Shown here: positions 1 through 7,170 of the stretch, piece after piece | Layout: each line of letters begins with the position of its first letter | Numbering within the stretch: position 1 is the stretch's first letter | Origin: Paralteromonas sediminis | GTDB lineage: Bacteria; Pseudomonadota; Gammaproteobacteria; Enterobacterales; Alteromonadaceae | Direction of reading: 5' to 3' | Length of the DNA stretch: 64,000 nt | NCBI RefSeq assembly: GCF_003820355.1 | Contig: NZ_RPOK01000002.1 | Location: 558,001 to 622,000 of the forward strand | The notes under the pieces: model-generated | The model's input: the letters and a program-made list of their open reading frames with translations, nothing else | Databases searched by the model: none | What the model was told of the DNA's origin: nothing | Program-made: the position numbers and the translations under genes

Positions 1-392
1 TTAGGGTTTATACCGTTGGTAATAAAGCCAATGGTAAACGATTTATACAGTGTTGTAGGAACATGAGCTTGATTGCCAGACGTGTCGCTATCACTGTTTG
101 GTGCCGCTGGCTGAGCTCGAATGGCGCCCCATGCCAAGTAGAGCAAATAGCCGGTAGCAAGATACTTAATAACATTAAATAACCAAGGTGTAGTAGCAAT
201 AACCACGCTTAATCCAATGAGTGAATAGGCCACATGAACGAGTATCCCAACACCAATGCCTAAGCTGGTTGCCAGAGCGCTATTTCTGCCATAGTGCAAG
301 CTCTGCCTCACTACGATAGCAAAATCCGGCCCAGGACTTGCGACCGCTAATAAGTGAATAAGGGCAACCGCGGTAAATTCAGTCCAATTCAC
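1..392 (-). CDS. LysE/RhtB-family amino-acid exporter (3' end outside window)
   Basis: About 130 codons are visible on the minus strand, starting from a GTG at 390-392 and running off the left edge, so the C-terminus is missing. The N-terminus reads VNWTEF, then a hydrophobic helix followed by the motif ASPGPDFA, which is characteristic of LysE/RhtB inner-membrane exporters of amino acids and related small molecules. Three hydrophobic segments are visible. The GTG shares its last base with the TAG stop of the sirtuin gene, so translation is probably coupled and this is the fourth gene of the operon that begins with the MarC-like protein. The substrate cannot be told from the sequence. Confidence 0.85.
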   Translation of the reverse strand, partial: MNWTEFTAVALIHLLAVASPGPDFAIVVRQSLHYGRNSALATSLGIGVGILVHVAYSLIGLSVVIATTPWLFNVIKYLATGYLLYLAWGAIRAQPAAPNSDSDTSGNQAHVPTTLYKSFTIGFITNGINP

Positions 393-1093
393 TACTGACG
401 CTCCAAACACTGCTCAACCCATTTGGGTACTGTGGATGATGCTGCGCCGATATGCTGATGTTCAAACGCTGGGTTGTCAGTTGATTCAAGGTTTATAAAG
501 TGGGTCTCTGCACCATGTTGATGGGCAATATCCACTAACCCAGCGGCGGGATAAACCTGACCCGATGTACCAATGGCGACAAAAACTGAAGCAGACTGTA
601 CGGCATCATATATCAACTCCATCTGTAGAGGCATTTCTCCAAACCACACAATATCAGGGCGCAACGCCGAGGCAGGTTGGCAACATTCACATTGGTTTAA
701 TCTATCCAAATCGTTTAGCCATTCACTTCGTCGACCAGAAACAGTGCATCGGGCTGACAGCAATTCACCGTGCATATGAATAACATCGCTAATGCCCGCG
801 CGTTCATGCAGGTTGTCTACATTTTGTGTGATCAGAGTAACCTTCCCCTTCCAATTATTATGTAGCTTAGCCAACGCATAGTGAGCAGCATTGGGTTTGA
901 GTGAAGCCTGATGGAGTTGTTGACGACGTAAATTATAAAAATGATAGACAAGTTCTGGATTAGAAATAAACGCTTCTGGCGTCGCCACTTCTTCAATGCG
1001 ATGGTTTTCCCATAGCCCATTGTTATCCCTGAATGTGTTAATGCCTGACTCAGCGGAAATTCCCGCACCAGTCAAAATAACGATGTGTTCCAT
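392..1093 (-). CDS. cobB: NAD-dependent protein deacylase, CobB-type sirtuin
   Basis: A 233-residue sirtuin. The ATG at 1091-1093 overlaps the upstream TAA stop as TAATG; a longer in-frame reading adds 14 unrelated residues and was not used. Visible motifs are GAGISAESGI at the N-terminus (NAD binding), NVDNLHERAG, HMHGEL with the catalytic His, a degenerate zinc-binding Cys set (ARC...CECC) and GTSGQVYPAAG. The FYNLRR segment keeps the Tyr-x-x-Arg pair that in E. coli CobB recognises succinyl-lysine, so it should remove both acetyl and succinyl groups from cytoplasmic proteins. It lies between a rhodanese and a LysE-type gene, coupled to both by overlapping stop and start codons. Confidence 0.93.
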   Translation of the reverse strand: MEHIVILTGAGISAESGINTFRDNNGLWENHRIEEVATPEAFISNPELVYHFYNLRRQQLHQASLKPNAAHYALAKLHNNWKGKVTLITQNVDNLHERAGISDVIHMHGELLSARCTVSGRRSEWLNDLDRLNQCECCQPASALRPDIVWFGEMPLQMELIYDAVQSASVFVAIGTSGQVYPAAGLVDIAHQHGAETHFINLESTDNPAFEHQHIGAASSTVPKWVEQCLERQ

Positions 1094-1788
1094 TACTGTT
1101 TTTTGGCTTTTGGTAAAGATGGATCGGCGCCCCACTCTGACCAGGAACCGTCGTATACTCGCACATCATTAGCGCCTAGTGCTAATGCGGCCAAAGCGCC
1201 AATACACGCTGTAATACCTGAGCCACAGCTAAAGATAATAGGCTGTGTTAAATCGACATTTTGTACAGAGAACAAGCTCGCTAATTCCGTAAGATCGCGC
1301 AGATTTCTAGGTGATTCAGGATTGATCAATGTTTGGTAATGAAGGTTTATTGAGCCTGGAATATGTCCCACACTAACGTGTGGACGCGGGTCATCTTCTT
1401 CACCAGAAAAGCGGGCGACACTTCGAACATCGATAATTTGATTACTGGCATGCATAGCGGCTAACACGGTTTCTTTGCCCACAAAGCCATTAAATCCTAA
1501 CGTGTCTGGTGCGACAAAAATCGACTCTGACTGGCACTGTTGAAAACCTGTACTTCTCAGCATAAATGCCAGCCTTGGCCCACAAAATACATCGCCCGCT
1601 TCAACTATATGTATCTCAGTGTCTTTATCCAGGCCAATATCTTTGGTGGTGTGGAGCCATTGCTCTGCAGAGGGCATGGTTGTTCCGAACTGATCAAAAT
1701 CAAACACAAAGTCACATGATTCATTGTCTAGCAACTGAGGTTTTTGGTTTGACCCGACTCTTTTCATTCTGCTTTCTATGACTATCAC
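1093..1788 (-). CDS. Rhodanese/3-mercaptopyruvate sulfurtransferase-like protein, short N-terminal half
   Basis: A 231-residue protein similar to SseA (about 280 residues). The C-terminal rhodanese domain is complete: IIDVRSVARF, GHIPGSIN, and the active-site loop SCGSGITAC with the catalytic Cys, then YDGSWSEWGA. The N-terminal inactive domain is shortened and has lost the usual opening strand and GHIPGA segment; only the stretch corresponding to the WMLRTFG region of SseA remains (FMLRSTG). The GTG start at 1788 is chosen because GAGGAT lies a few bases upstream; an ATG at 1767 is the alternative. It probably transfers sulfane sulfur from mercaptopyruvate or thiosulfate in the cytoplasm. 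It is coupled to cobB. Confidence 0.82.
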   Translation of the reverse strand: MIVIESRMKRVGSNQKPQLLDNESCDFVFDFDQFGTTMPSAEQWLHTTKDIGLDKDTEIHIVEAGDVFCGPRLAFMLRSTGFQQCQSESIFVAPDTLGFNGFVGKETVLAAMHASNQIIDVRSVARFSGEEDDPRPHVSVGHIPGSINLHYQTLINPESPRNLRDLTELASLFSVQNVDLTQPIIFSCGSGITACIGALAALALGANDVRVYDGSWSEWGADPSLPKAKKQ

Positions 1789-1801
1789 TCTTTATCCTCG
1801 G

Positions 1802-2443
1802 TTAAGGCAATGACGCTGCGATAGAAAAGATCACAGGCTTCACACCAGCAATTATAAATTCAACGGCAATCACCATAATGATTAGGCCCATGAGTCTCAT
1901 CATCACTTTGATACCCGTTTCACCCAACAACTTAATAATATTGCCTGCAAAAAACAACACCCAGTAAGTGATGAACAATACTAAAAACACAGCCCCGAAA
2001 AGCACGAGTTCGTAGTCAATCGACACTGCATCATCCATGAGTACGATTGCGTTAGTAATGGCGCCCGGACCACAAATCATAGGAATAGCCAGCGGCGTAA
2101 CAGAGATATCTTCTACGTAACTTTTTACGTCTTCCTCATGCACCTTTACTCTTGAAAGCCTGGCCTGCAACATGTCCATCCCCATGATCAGAAAAATTAT
2201 CCCGCCCACAATTCTGAAGCTATCAACCGTTATATGAAAAAACTCAAACAAAAGCTGCCCTGCATAGGCAAACACACACAGGGTGATAAAGGAAACGATC
2301 AAGGCTTTTCGCGCCGTTTTGCGGCGCACGTCTTCAGAAAGTTCTGCTGTGAGCGTCATGAAAACAGGCATGACACCTAGAGGATTCATCAGACTAAAAA
2401 ATGAAGTAAAGCAAAGTAGTGCAAAGGGAATTAAATCTTGCAT
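1802..2443 (-). CDS. MarC-family inner-membrane protein
   Basis: 213 residues with six hydrophobic segments. The N-terminal SLMNPLGVMPVF and the central MICGPGAITNAIVLM are the two family signatures of MarC/YchE/UPF0056 proteins. Members are often called NAAT transporters after an archaeal amino-acid transporter, but no substrate is established for most bacterial members, and the original link of MarC to multiple antibiotic resistance was not upheld. First gene of the minus-strand operon MarC-rhodanese-cobB-LysE; the next start codon is 13 bases downstream. Confidence 0.9.
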   Translation of the reverse strand: MQDLIPFALLCFTSFFSLMNPLGVMPVFMTLTAELSEDVRRKTARKALIVSFITLCVFAYAGQLLFEFFHITVDSFRIVGGIIFLIMGMDMLQARLSRVKVHEEDVKSYVEDISVTPLAIPMICGPGAITNAIVLMDDAVSIDYELVLFGAVFLVLFITYWVLFFAGNIIKLLGETGIKVMMRLMGLIIMVIAVEFIIAGVKPVIFSIAASLP

Positions 2444-2501
2444 GAAATCTGCAGTCAGCCAAAAGGGGCAGTAGTTTCACAAATTCTCGGGGCTGTTTGA
2501 A

Positions 2502-3326
2502 CTATTTTTTCTCAAAAATACGCAAAATGATGTTTTCCGACTCGATCTTCGGGACATGCTGATGAATCAGCGACTTCGCTTTTATCATAAATGCCTCCGA
2601 GGCCATCACCTCGTCTATTTGTTTAATAAGACGTGCTCCTACTGCTGATTTGGAGCATGCAATAAAACCATCAACATATTCATTTGAAAGTTCTTCAACG
2701 CGATAAATAAAAAATCGTGACATGTCCTCGGTTTCGGGTAGAAAACTTTCAAATGTCATTGCGTATTCCAATATCACGTCTAACTTTCCTTGTATCAGCA
2801 TATTTCTTAATCTAGCTGCTTTATCATTGCCCTTGCCAATATAGAAGTTCTCAGGTTTGGTGTTGATGATTGCATCGGCCGCAGGACCATACATTCGTCC
2901 ATCAACCACACCTACTAATTCCCTGGCATTTTTTGCCAACTGGCTGAGAGACTGAGTTGATGCCTGACCAAGGCTAATTCGGCTAATTAGACGATTGGGC
3001 GGAAATGAGATGACGGGCATTGCAGAAAAGTACGCCATTTCTGCACGCTCTATGGTTTTCATTTTGTTAAACGCACACGCGTTATCAGCCTGCTTGAGCA
3101 GCAGCCACATACGTTCGGCACTCGCAACGACAAATTTAAAATCATAGTCTTGTTTTAATTCAGACAAGACATTGTCAAAGATAAGAAATGCCAAATCTGT
3201 TGGTTTTTGATTGTCACCCAGCTGCTCTTTCGCAATTAAAACAGTCTGTTGAGCGCCGTTAACGTCATTCATAAATAGCGTAAAACCGACTAAAAAAAGT
3301 GCTCGCAGGTAAACCATAGATCCCAT
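2502..3326 (-). CDS. Periplasmic solute-binding-like protein (SBP family 3 fold)
   Basis: About 274 residues with an N-terminal signal peptide (MVYLRALFLVGFTLFMNDVNGA) followed by a mature domain resembling the amino-acid-binding proteins of the SBP_bac_3 type: an early RISLGQ...LVGVVDGRMYGPAAD segment and a late QGKLDVILEYA segment. No ABC permease or ATPase gene is beside it, as is common for the many stand-alone members in Alteromonadales; ligand unknown. The longest reading begins at 3353, but those codons lie in a terminator hairpin (3344-3363), so the start is placed at 3326 (3317 is also possible). Confidence 0.7.
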   Translation of the reverse strand: MGSMVYLRALFLVGFTLFMNDVNGAQQTVLIAKEQLGDNQKPTDLAFLIFDNVLSELKQDYDFKFVVASAERMWLLLKQADNACAFNKMKTIERAEMAYFSAMPVISFPPNRLISRISLGQASTQSLSQLAKNARELVGVVDGRMYGPAADAIINTKPENFYIGKGNDKAARLRNMLIQGKLDVILEYAMTFESFLPETEDMSRFFIYRVEELSNEYVDGFIACSKSAVGARLIKQIDEVMASEAFMIKAKSLIHQHVPKIESENIILRIFEKK

Positions 3327-3343
3327 TACCGTAAAACCAAAAA

Positions 3344-3363
3344 AAGGGAGCATTCGCTCCCTT
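3344..3363 (-). terminator. Rho-independent terminator of the small lipoprotein gene
   Basis: A perfect stem of AAAGGGAGC and GCTCCCTTT with a four-base loop is followed on the minus strand by a run of seven T. It lies 40 bases past the stop of the lipoprotein gene at 3401 and just before the start of the solute-binding protein, so it ends the former and shows that the latter has its own promoter or depends on readthrough. Confidence 0.8.
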
Positions 3364-3400
3364 TAATAAAATTGTGACTTACTGCTTTTTTATACAATGC

Positions 3401-3754
3401 TTACCCACAACGCAACTTTACTTCGGTGATATCCTGCTGCGTTGATACTGGGAACTGACTAACGTAATCTGTAAAGGCATTTAACGAATGATCATTCATG
3501 GCAACCGCGGCCTCCGAAAGCTCCTCATCTGACAATATCGCAGACAATGCGCGGGCCTGACAATCGCATTTGGTATTAGTGGCTTTAGCATTATATTGCG
3601 TGCCAATTTCATTGGCTAATCGTTCGCTACCCTTTATGCATGCGCGATAGAACCCCAGCTCAGACTGATTAAGAGGCTCTACGCGTTCTGAACATCCTGA
3701 TACAACAAGACCTAAAAATATCATACTCATTAACTTGCTAGATGTTGAAAACAT
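3401..3754 (-). CDS. Small Cys-containing lipoprotein, function unknown
   Basis: 117 residues. A signal peptide ends in the lipobox VVSGC, so Cys21 should be lipidated. The mature part has four further cysteines (FYRAC, TKCDCQARAL, KLRCG), suggesting two disulfides in the periplasm. It is mostly helical in character. I do not recognise a family. It is followed by a terminator and has no evident operon partner. Confidence 0.7.
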   Translation of the reverse strand: MFSTSSKLMSMIFLGLVVSGCSERVEPLNQSELGFYRACIKGSERLANEIGTQYNAKATNTKCDCQARALSAILSDEELSEAAVAMNDHSLNAFTDYVSQFPVSTQQDITEVKLRCG

Positions 3755-3835
3755 AAAAGAAACGCTAACAATCAGAAGAAACTCATAAGAAGTTACCCTA
3801 AGCCCTTTAACAAATCAATTGGCTAGGCATGCATA

Positions 3836-5077
3836 TTAAAAATATAAAAAACCATAGAGTTTAGGCGCATGCCTCCAATCAAACTGCCAGAGCGGATCAG
3901 GGTTCGCCCAATTCTGACCGTAGTTTAACTCCAGTAATGGAATAGGATCCCTAGGTAGATAAATGTCGAAGCCTTGCACGTTTTTCACTTGCGTCGGCGT
4001 GATATGCATTGCGCCTACTCCTGGAGCTGGCAGAGGGTTCATCATGCAAATTCCCTCTTCGTTTACCCAACCAGTAAACAGATCTAGTGTAATTTTATTT
4101 GGAGTAGTCACCCAAAAATGGGCGACATTTGAATTTCGGACCTGATACCCCTGCTCTGTCAGTGCCGTTCTGATATCTTCTCGTTCCTTCAATATGTCAG
4201 ATTGCTCGCTGAAGTTGCTGATATAACAGGCGTCAAGATCGTCATCATGAGCGAGAAACTGTCCGTCCCTCACAATACCTAGCAAAGTACCTGATGATGC
4301 AAATGCGCTTATATTCATTGATTTATTAAGAAAACCTAATAAGTTAGAGAGTTCCTGATAGGCCAAATTGACTTTTTCTTCCGACCTGACTTCAAACGTC
4401 TCTGAAATGCCATGAGGGCCATATGACAGAGATTCTTGCTGAAGAAAATGGTTTACAATATCAACATATTCCCGTGCTTCTTCATAACTGGTCTTTTTGC
4501 CAAATCGGTATATTTGACTTCGAAACTCGTCATCATTAAATGTGCAGCACTTTATTAGGGCCTGTTCAAGTTTGGACAGTGCCAAGAATTGTTCTGACTC
4601 GGTAAACGCATAGTTATCGTGGATAACCTGCCAATGAGTTAAATCGCTCGAACAGCTCAGTTTGAAGGATAAGGCTCGGTAAAAGTATTTACCACCACGA
4701 TTAGTAATCGTGATTTTGGATGCTTTTTGTACCTCACCAAGGTCAATTACTAACCAAGGGTTCTTTTCGTTTTTGGAATGAAAGCTCACCCCCCCTGTGG
4801 GTGCCCCATCAATTAGACGCTGCCCATCAAACCGAGCTTCATCATTATAGCTAGAACTAACCATTATCTTGGCATTTTTTAGCAAAGACTGATTGTCTTC
4901 GTCTACTATTTCAATCTTGTCCAAATTAATAGACTGGGTTGCCTGCAATTCAAATCGTAAAAACCTGAATGAAGGATCAGGCGACACAACAAAGGGCTGG
5001 CCTGATGATTTCCCCCTAAATTTAACAAAATTATATTGCTCAAACATTTGTTCAATTTCAGAAATTACAATCGGCAT
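3836..5077 (-). CDS. Discoidin (F5/8C-like) domain fused to LicD-type transferase domain
   Basis: 413 residues with no signal peptide. Residues about 70-165 look like a discoidin/F5-8 type C carbohydrate-binding domain (RLIDGAPTGGVSF, NPWLVIDLGEV, SSDLTHWQVI). Residues about 240-400 look like a LicD domain: GTLLGIVRDGQF followed by AHDDDLDACY, the expected acidic metal site of nucleotidyltransferase-fold enzymes that attach phosphocholine or other phospho-substituents to glycans. So it probably modifies a surface or secreted polysaccharide from the cytoplasm, with the discoidin domain binding the sugar. There are no glycan biosynthesis genes next to it. The exact reaction is unknown. Pairing of these two domains is uncommon as far as I know. 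Confidence 0.72.
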   Translation of the reverse strand: MPIVISEIEQMFEQYNFVKFRGKSSGQPFVVSPDPSFRFLRFELQATQSINLDKIEIVDEDNQSLLKNAKIMVSSSYNDEARFDGQRLIDGAPTGGVSFHSKNEKNPWLVIDLGEVQKASKITITNRGGKYFYRALSFKLSCSSDLTHWQVIHDNYAFTESEQFLALSKLEQALIKCCTFNDDEFRSQIYRFGKKTSYEEAREYVDIVNHFLQQESLSYGPHGISETFEVRSEEKVNLAYQELSNLLGFLNKSMNISAFASSGTLLGIVRDGQFLAHDDDLDACYISNFSEQSDILKEREDIRTALTEQGYQVRNSNVAHFWVTTPNKITLDLFTGWVNEEGICMMNPLPAPGVGAMHITPTQVKNVQGFDIYLPRDPIPLLELNYGQNWANPDPLWQFDWRHAPKLYGFLYF

Positions 5078-5320
5078 TTATCTCTCATCTAACGTAATAA
5101 TATTTTTGGAATGTATTCATGCACTACTTGGCTTATGCATGAACAAATTAGAATTAGGTGTCTTGGGCTGGGCGTGGATTTATAAAGCGAACCAGCGCGT
5201 GATGTGCTCAGTTTCTCTTGCGCAACGATGAAAATGACATCCTATCAATTAAGCATTGAAGAATACCATATTCACTTATAGGTTCACAAAGGCGATTGAT
5301 GCAAATTAACATCATTTGCT

Positions 5321-6070
5321 TTAATGATCGACGTTAGAAAAATTTGCACGCTCATAGTCTTTACCATACAGTCGTTTAAGCTTTCCGGTGATTTTAAGCT
5401 GCGGCATAACCGTATCGAACAATGTACTCAGTACTACGCCCTTTTCTGTTCTTTTGAATACCACGTACAACTTTAGACCTGAGGCGAGTTCAAACCTGCC
5501 GAAGGCACTATATTCTGGTTTAACAAGGTTATGTTCATAATCAATCACAGCATCTAGTCTTCCTTTTTCAAGTAGGACAAATGCGTGGCTAATCTCTTTA
5601 AAAACGTAAGGTTTCACGTTAGCGTTTATAAAAGGTTTAAAGTTATATTCCTCCAACCAACCCACTGTTTTTCCCTCGAGATCTCCATGGGAAGATATTT
5701 GTATGGCCTTAGAACGATAGATAGCTAGCAGTGGAGAGTCAGTATCAATGTGATAAGAGGGGGTTATCGGCTCAACAAGTTCGCTTTTATCTTCTAAATA
5801 AATGCCGACAAGAATGTCTGCTTGGTCTGAATTAAACTGCCGTTTGGCACGGGCGAAGGTACCCACATCAAAAGTGAGACTATATTCCTTGTACACTTCG
5901 CGAATTAAGGTTAAGTAAACCCCCTTACCGTCTGGCTCTGTATAACCAGGCCAATGGGCGGCACTTACCCTAATGGTTTGGGCATAAAGCGGAGCACATA
6001 AATTGAATAAAAAAGCAAACGTTATGGCTCTGATAATAAAATGCCAAAGCCAAACTTTATTGTTGATCAT
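5321..6070 (-). CDS. Periplasmic solute-binding-like protein (SBP family 3)
   Basis: 249 residues with a signal peptide ending near LCAPLYAQ. The mature protein starts TIRVSAAHWPGYTEPDGKG and contains GVYLTLIREVYKEY, FARAKRQF, ADILVGIYLED and LEKGRLDAVIDYE, the layout of small SBP_bac_3 proteins that occur as orphans in Alteromonadaceae. A role in ligand sensing or delivery is inferred only; no transporter or receptor partner is adjacent. It precedes the tRNA cluster's downstream end and is transcribed in the same direction. Confidence 0.72.
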   Translation of the reverse strand: MINNKVWLWHFIIRAITFAFLFNLCAPLYAQTIRVSAAHWPGYTEPDGKGVYLTLIREVYKEYSLTFDVGTFARAKRQFNSDQADILVGIYLEDKSELVEPITPSYHIDTDSPLLAIYRSKAIQISSHGDLEGKTVGWLEEYNFKPFINANVKPYVFKEISHAFVLLEKGRLDAVIDYEHNLVKPEYSAFGRFELASGLKLYVVFKRTEKGVVLSTLFDTVMPQLKITGKLKRLYGKDYERANFSNVDH

Positions 6071-6137
6071 ACCGCCACAACTAAAGACTGCTATGTCTTA
6101 AGAATGTGCTACTAATCGCGAAAGTTCAAGAATGAAA

Positions 6138-6224
6138 TGGTGCCCGGGGCCGGACTTGAACCGGCACGCTGTTACCAGCGAGGGATTTTAAATCCCTTGT
6201 GTCTACCAATTTCACCACCCGGGC
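6138..6224 (-). tRNA. tRNA-Leu (anticodon UAA)
   Basis: An 87-base cloverleaf including the encoded CCA: GCCCGGG acceptor stem, anticodon loop TTTAAAA giving anticodon TAA, a long variable arm typical of tRNA-Leu, and GGTTCAAGTCC in the T arm. Last gene of the Gly-Cys-Leu tRNA cluster, the same order as glyW-cysT-leuZ of E. coli downstream of pgsA. Confidence 0.97.
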
Positions 6225-6233
6225 ACTGATATA

Positions 6234-6307
6234 TGGAGGCGGAACCCGGAGTCGAACCGAGATAGACGGATTTGCAATCCGCTGCATAGCCATTCTGCCA
6301 TTCCGCC
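6234..6307 (-). tRNA. tRNA-Cys (anticodon GCA)
   Basis: A 74-base cloverleaf with encoded CCA. Acceptor stem GGCGGAA pairs with TTCCGCC, the anticodon loop is TTGCAAA, and the discriminator base is U, the identity element for Cys. It lies between tRNA-Gly and tRNA-Leu. Confidence 0.97.
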
Positions 6308-6328
6308 ATACCGCATAGCATGGAACAT

Positions 6329-6404
<76 letters not shown>

Positions 6405-6443
6405 GCTGCGTGAACTTGTGTTCACACCTCAATGTGGACGAGC

Positions 6444-6471
6444 ATTCTACCTACCACGAAAGCCCTGTCAA
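6444..6471 (-). promoter_or_regulatory. Sigma70 promoter of the tRNA-Gly/Cys/Leu cluster
   Basis: On the minus strand TTGACA (-35, perfect) is followed after 16 bases by TAGAAT (-10). It lies between the end of pgsA and tRNA-Gly, so the tRNAs can be transcribed apart from pgsA. The leader between it and the tRNA contains the palindrome GTGAAC-TTGT-GTTCAC (6408-6423). Confidence 0.8.
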
Positions 6472-6506
6472 CAATAAAAAACGTCGAATGCGCGCTTTTT
6501 ATTCAA

Positions 6507-7103
6507 TCAGAGTTTGTCTGCTGATTTATTATCCGAATTTGCTGCATTTCTTAAATGAGGCCATGCTGCCAGCGAATAGATCACCATTGACCAGATTGAT
6601 AAAACAGCAGCGATATATAACAAAACATAGCCTAGCGTTACCCAGTAAAGAGGAATTCCCATAAACACTTCCAGGCCGCTTAACAATCCAATAAGAGCGA
6701 GCATTTGCGCAGTGGTTTTGGCCTTGCCAACAAAGGAAACCTTTACTTCATGGCTGCCTCCTCGCTGCCCCATCCACTCCCTAAGGGCCGAGATATAAAC
6801 CTCGCGTAGCATGAGCAAAATAGCAGGAACCGTGATCCATGGCGTTTCATAGGTGTGTGTGATCATCAACAGCGCAGCCGCCACGATGAGTTTGTCTGCA
6901 ACTGGATCTAAGAACGCACCAAACGCAGTAGTCTGTTGAAGCTTTCTTGCCAGATAACCGTCGAACCAGTCGGTTATCGCAGCCAGCCAAAATATAAAGG
7001 CCCCTGCCTCTCTGGCCCACTTCCAATCAAGAAAGTACACAACAACAAATACGGGAATTAATAAAACGCGAAACGCGGTAACAATGTTGGGTATAGTCCA
7101 CAT
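6507..7103 (-). CDS. pgsA: CDP-diacylglycerol--glycerol-3-phosphate 3-phosphatidyltransferase
   Basis: 198 residues. It makes phosphatidylglycerophosphate, the committed step to phosphatidylglycerol and cardiolipin, in the inner membrane. The CDP-alcohol phosphotransferase motif (D-G-x2-A-R-x8-G-x3-D-x3-D) is seen as DWFDGYLARKLQQTTAFGAFLDPVADK near residues 45-70. Several transmembrane helices flank it. It follows uvrC with 67 bases between and precedes the tRNA cluster, as in E. coli. Confidence 0.95.
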   Translation of the reverse strand: MWTIPNIVTAFRVLLIPVFVVVYFLDWKWAREAGAFIFWLAAITDWFDGYLARKLQQTTAFGAFLDPVADKLIVAAALLMITHTYETPWITVPAILLMLREVYISALREWMGQRGGSHEVKVSFVGKAKTTAQMLALIGLLSGLEVFMGIPLYWVTLGYVLLYIAAVLSIWSMVIYSLAAWPHLRNAANSDNKSADKL

Positions 7104-7170
7104 AACAACTTCCTAACGATGGCCTATAACGCCATTGGATGCGTATTGTGCCATTTACAGGGCATTTCGG

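Noticed and set aside
4783-4802. Copy of the island CTGTGGGT motif
   Set aside because: It is inside the discoidin-LicD coding sequence, far from the island and lacks the second half of the repeat; coincidence.
4893-5231. 112-codon plus-strand ORF at the start of the discoidin-LicD gene
   Set aside because: Mostly antisense to a well-supported gene and lacks any family resemblance or clear start signal.
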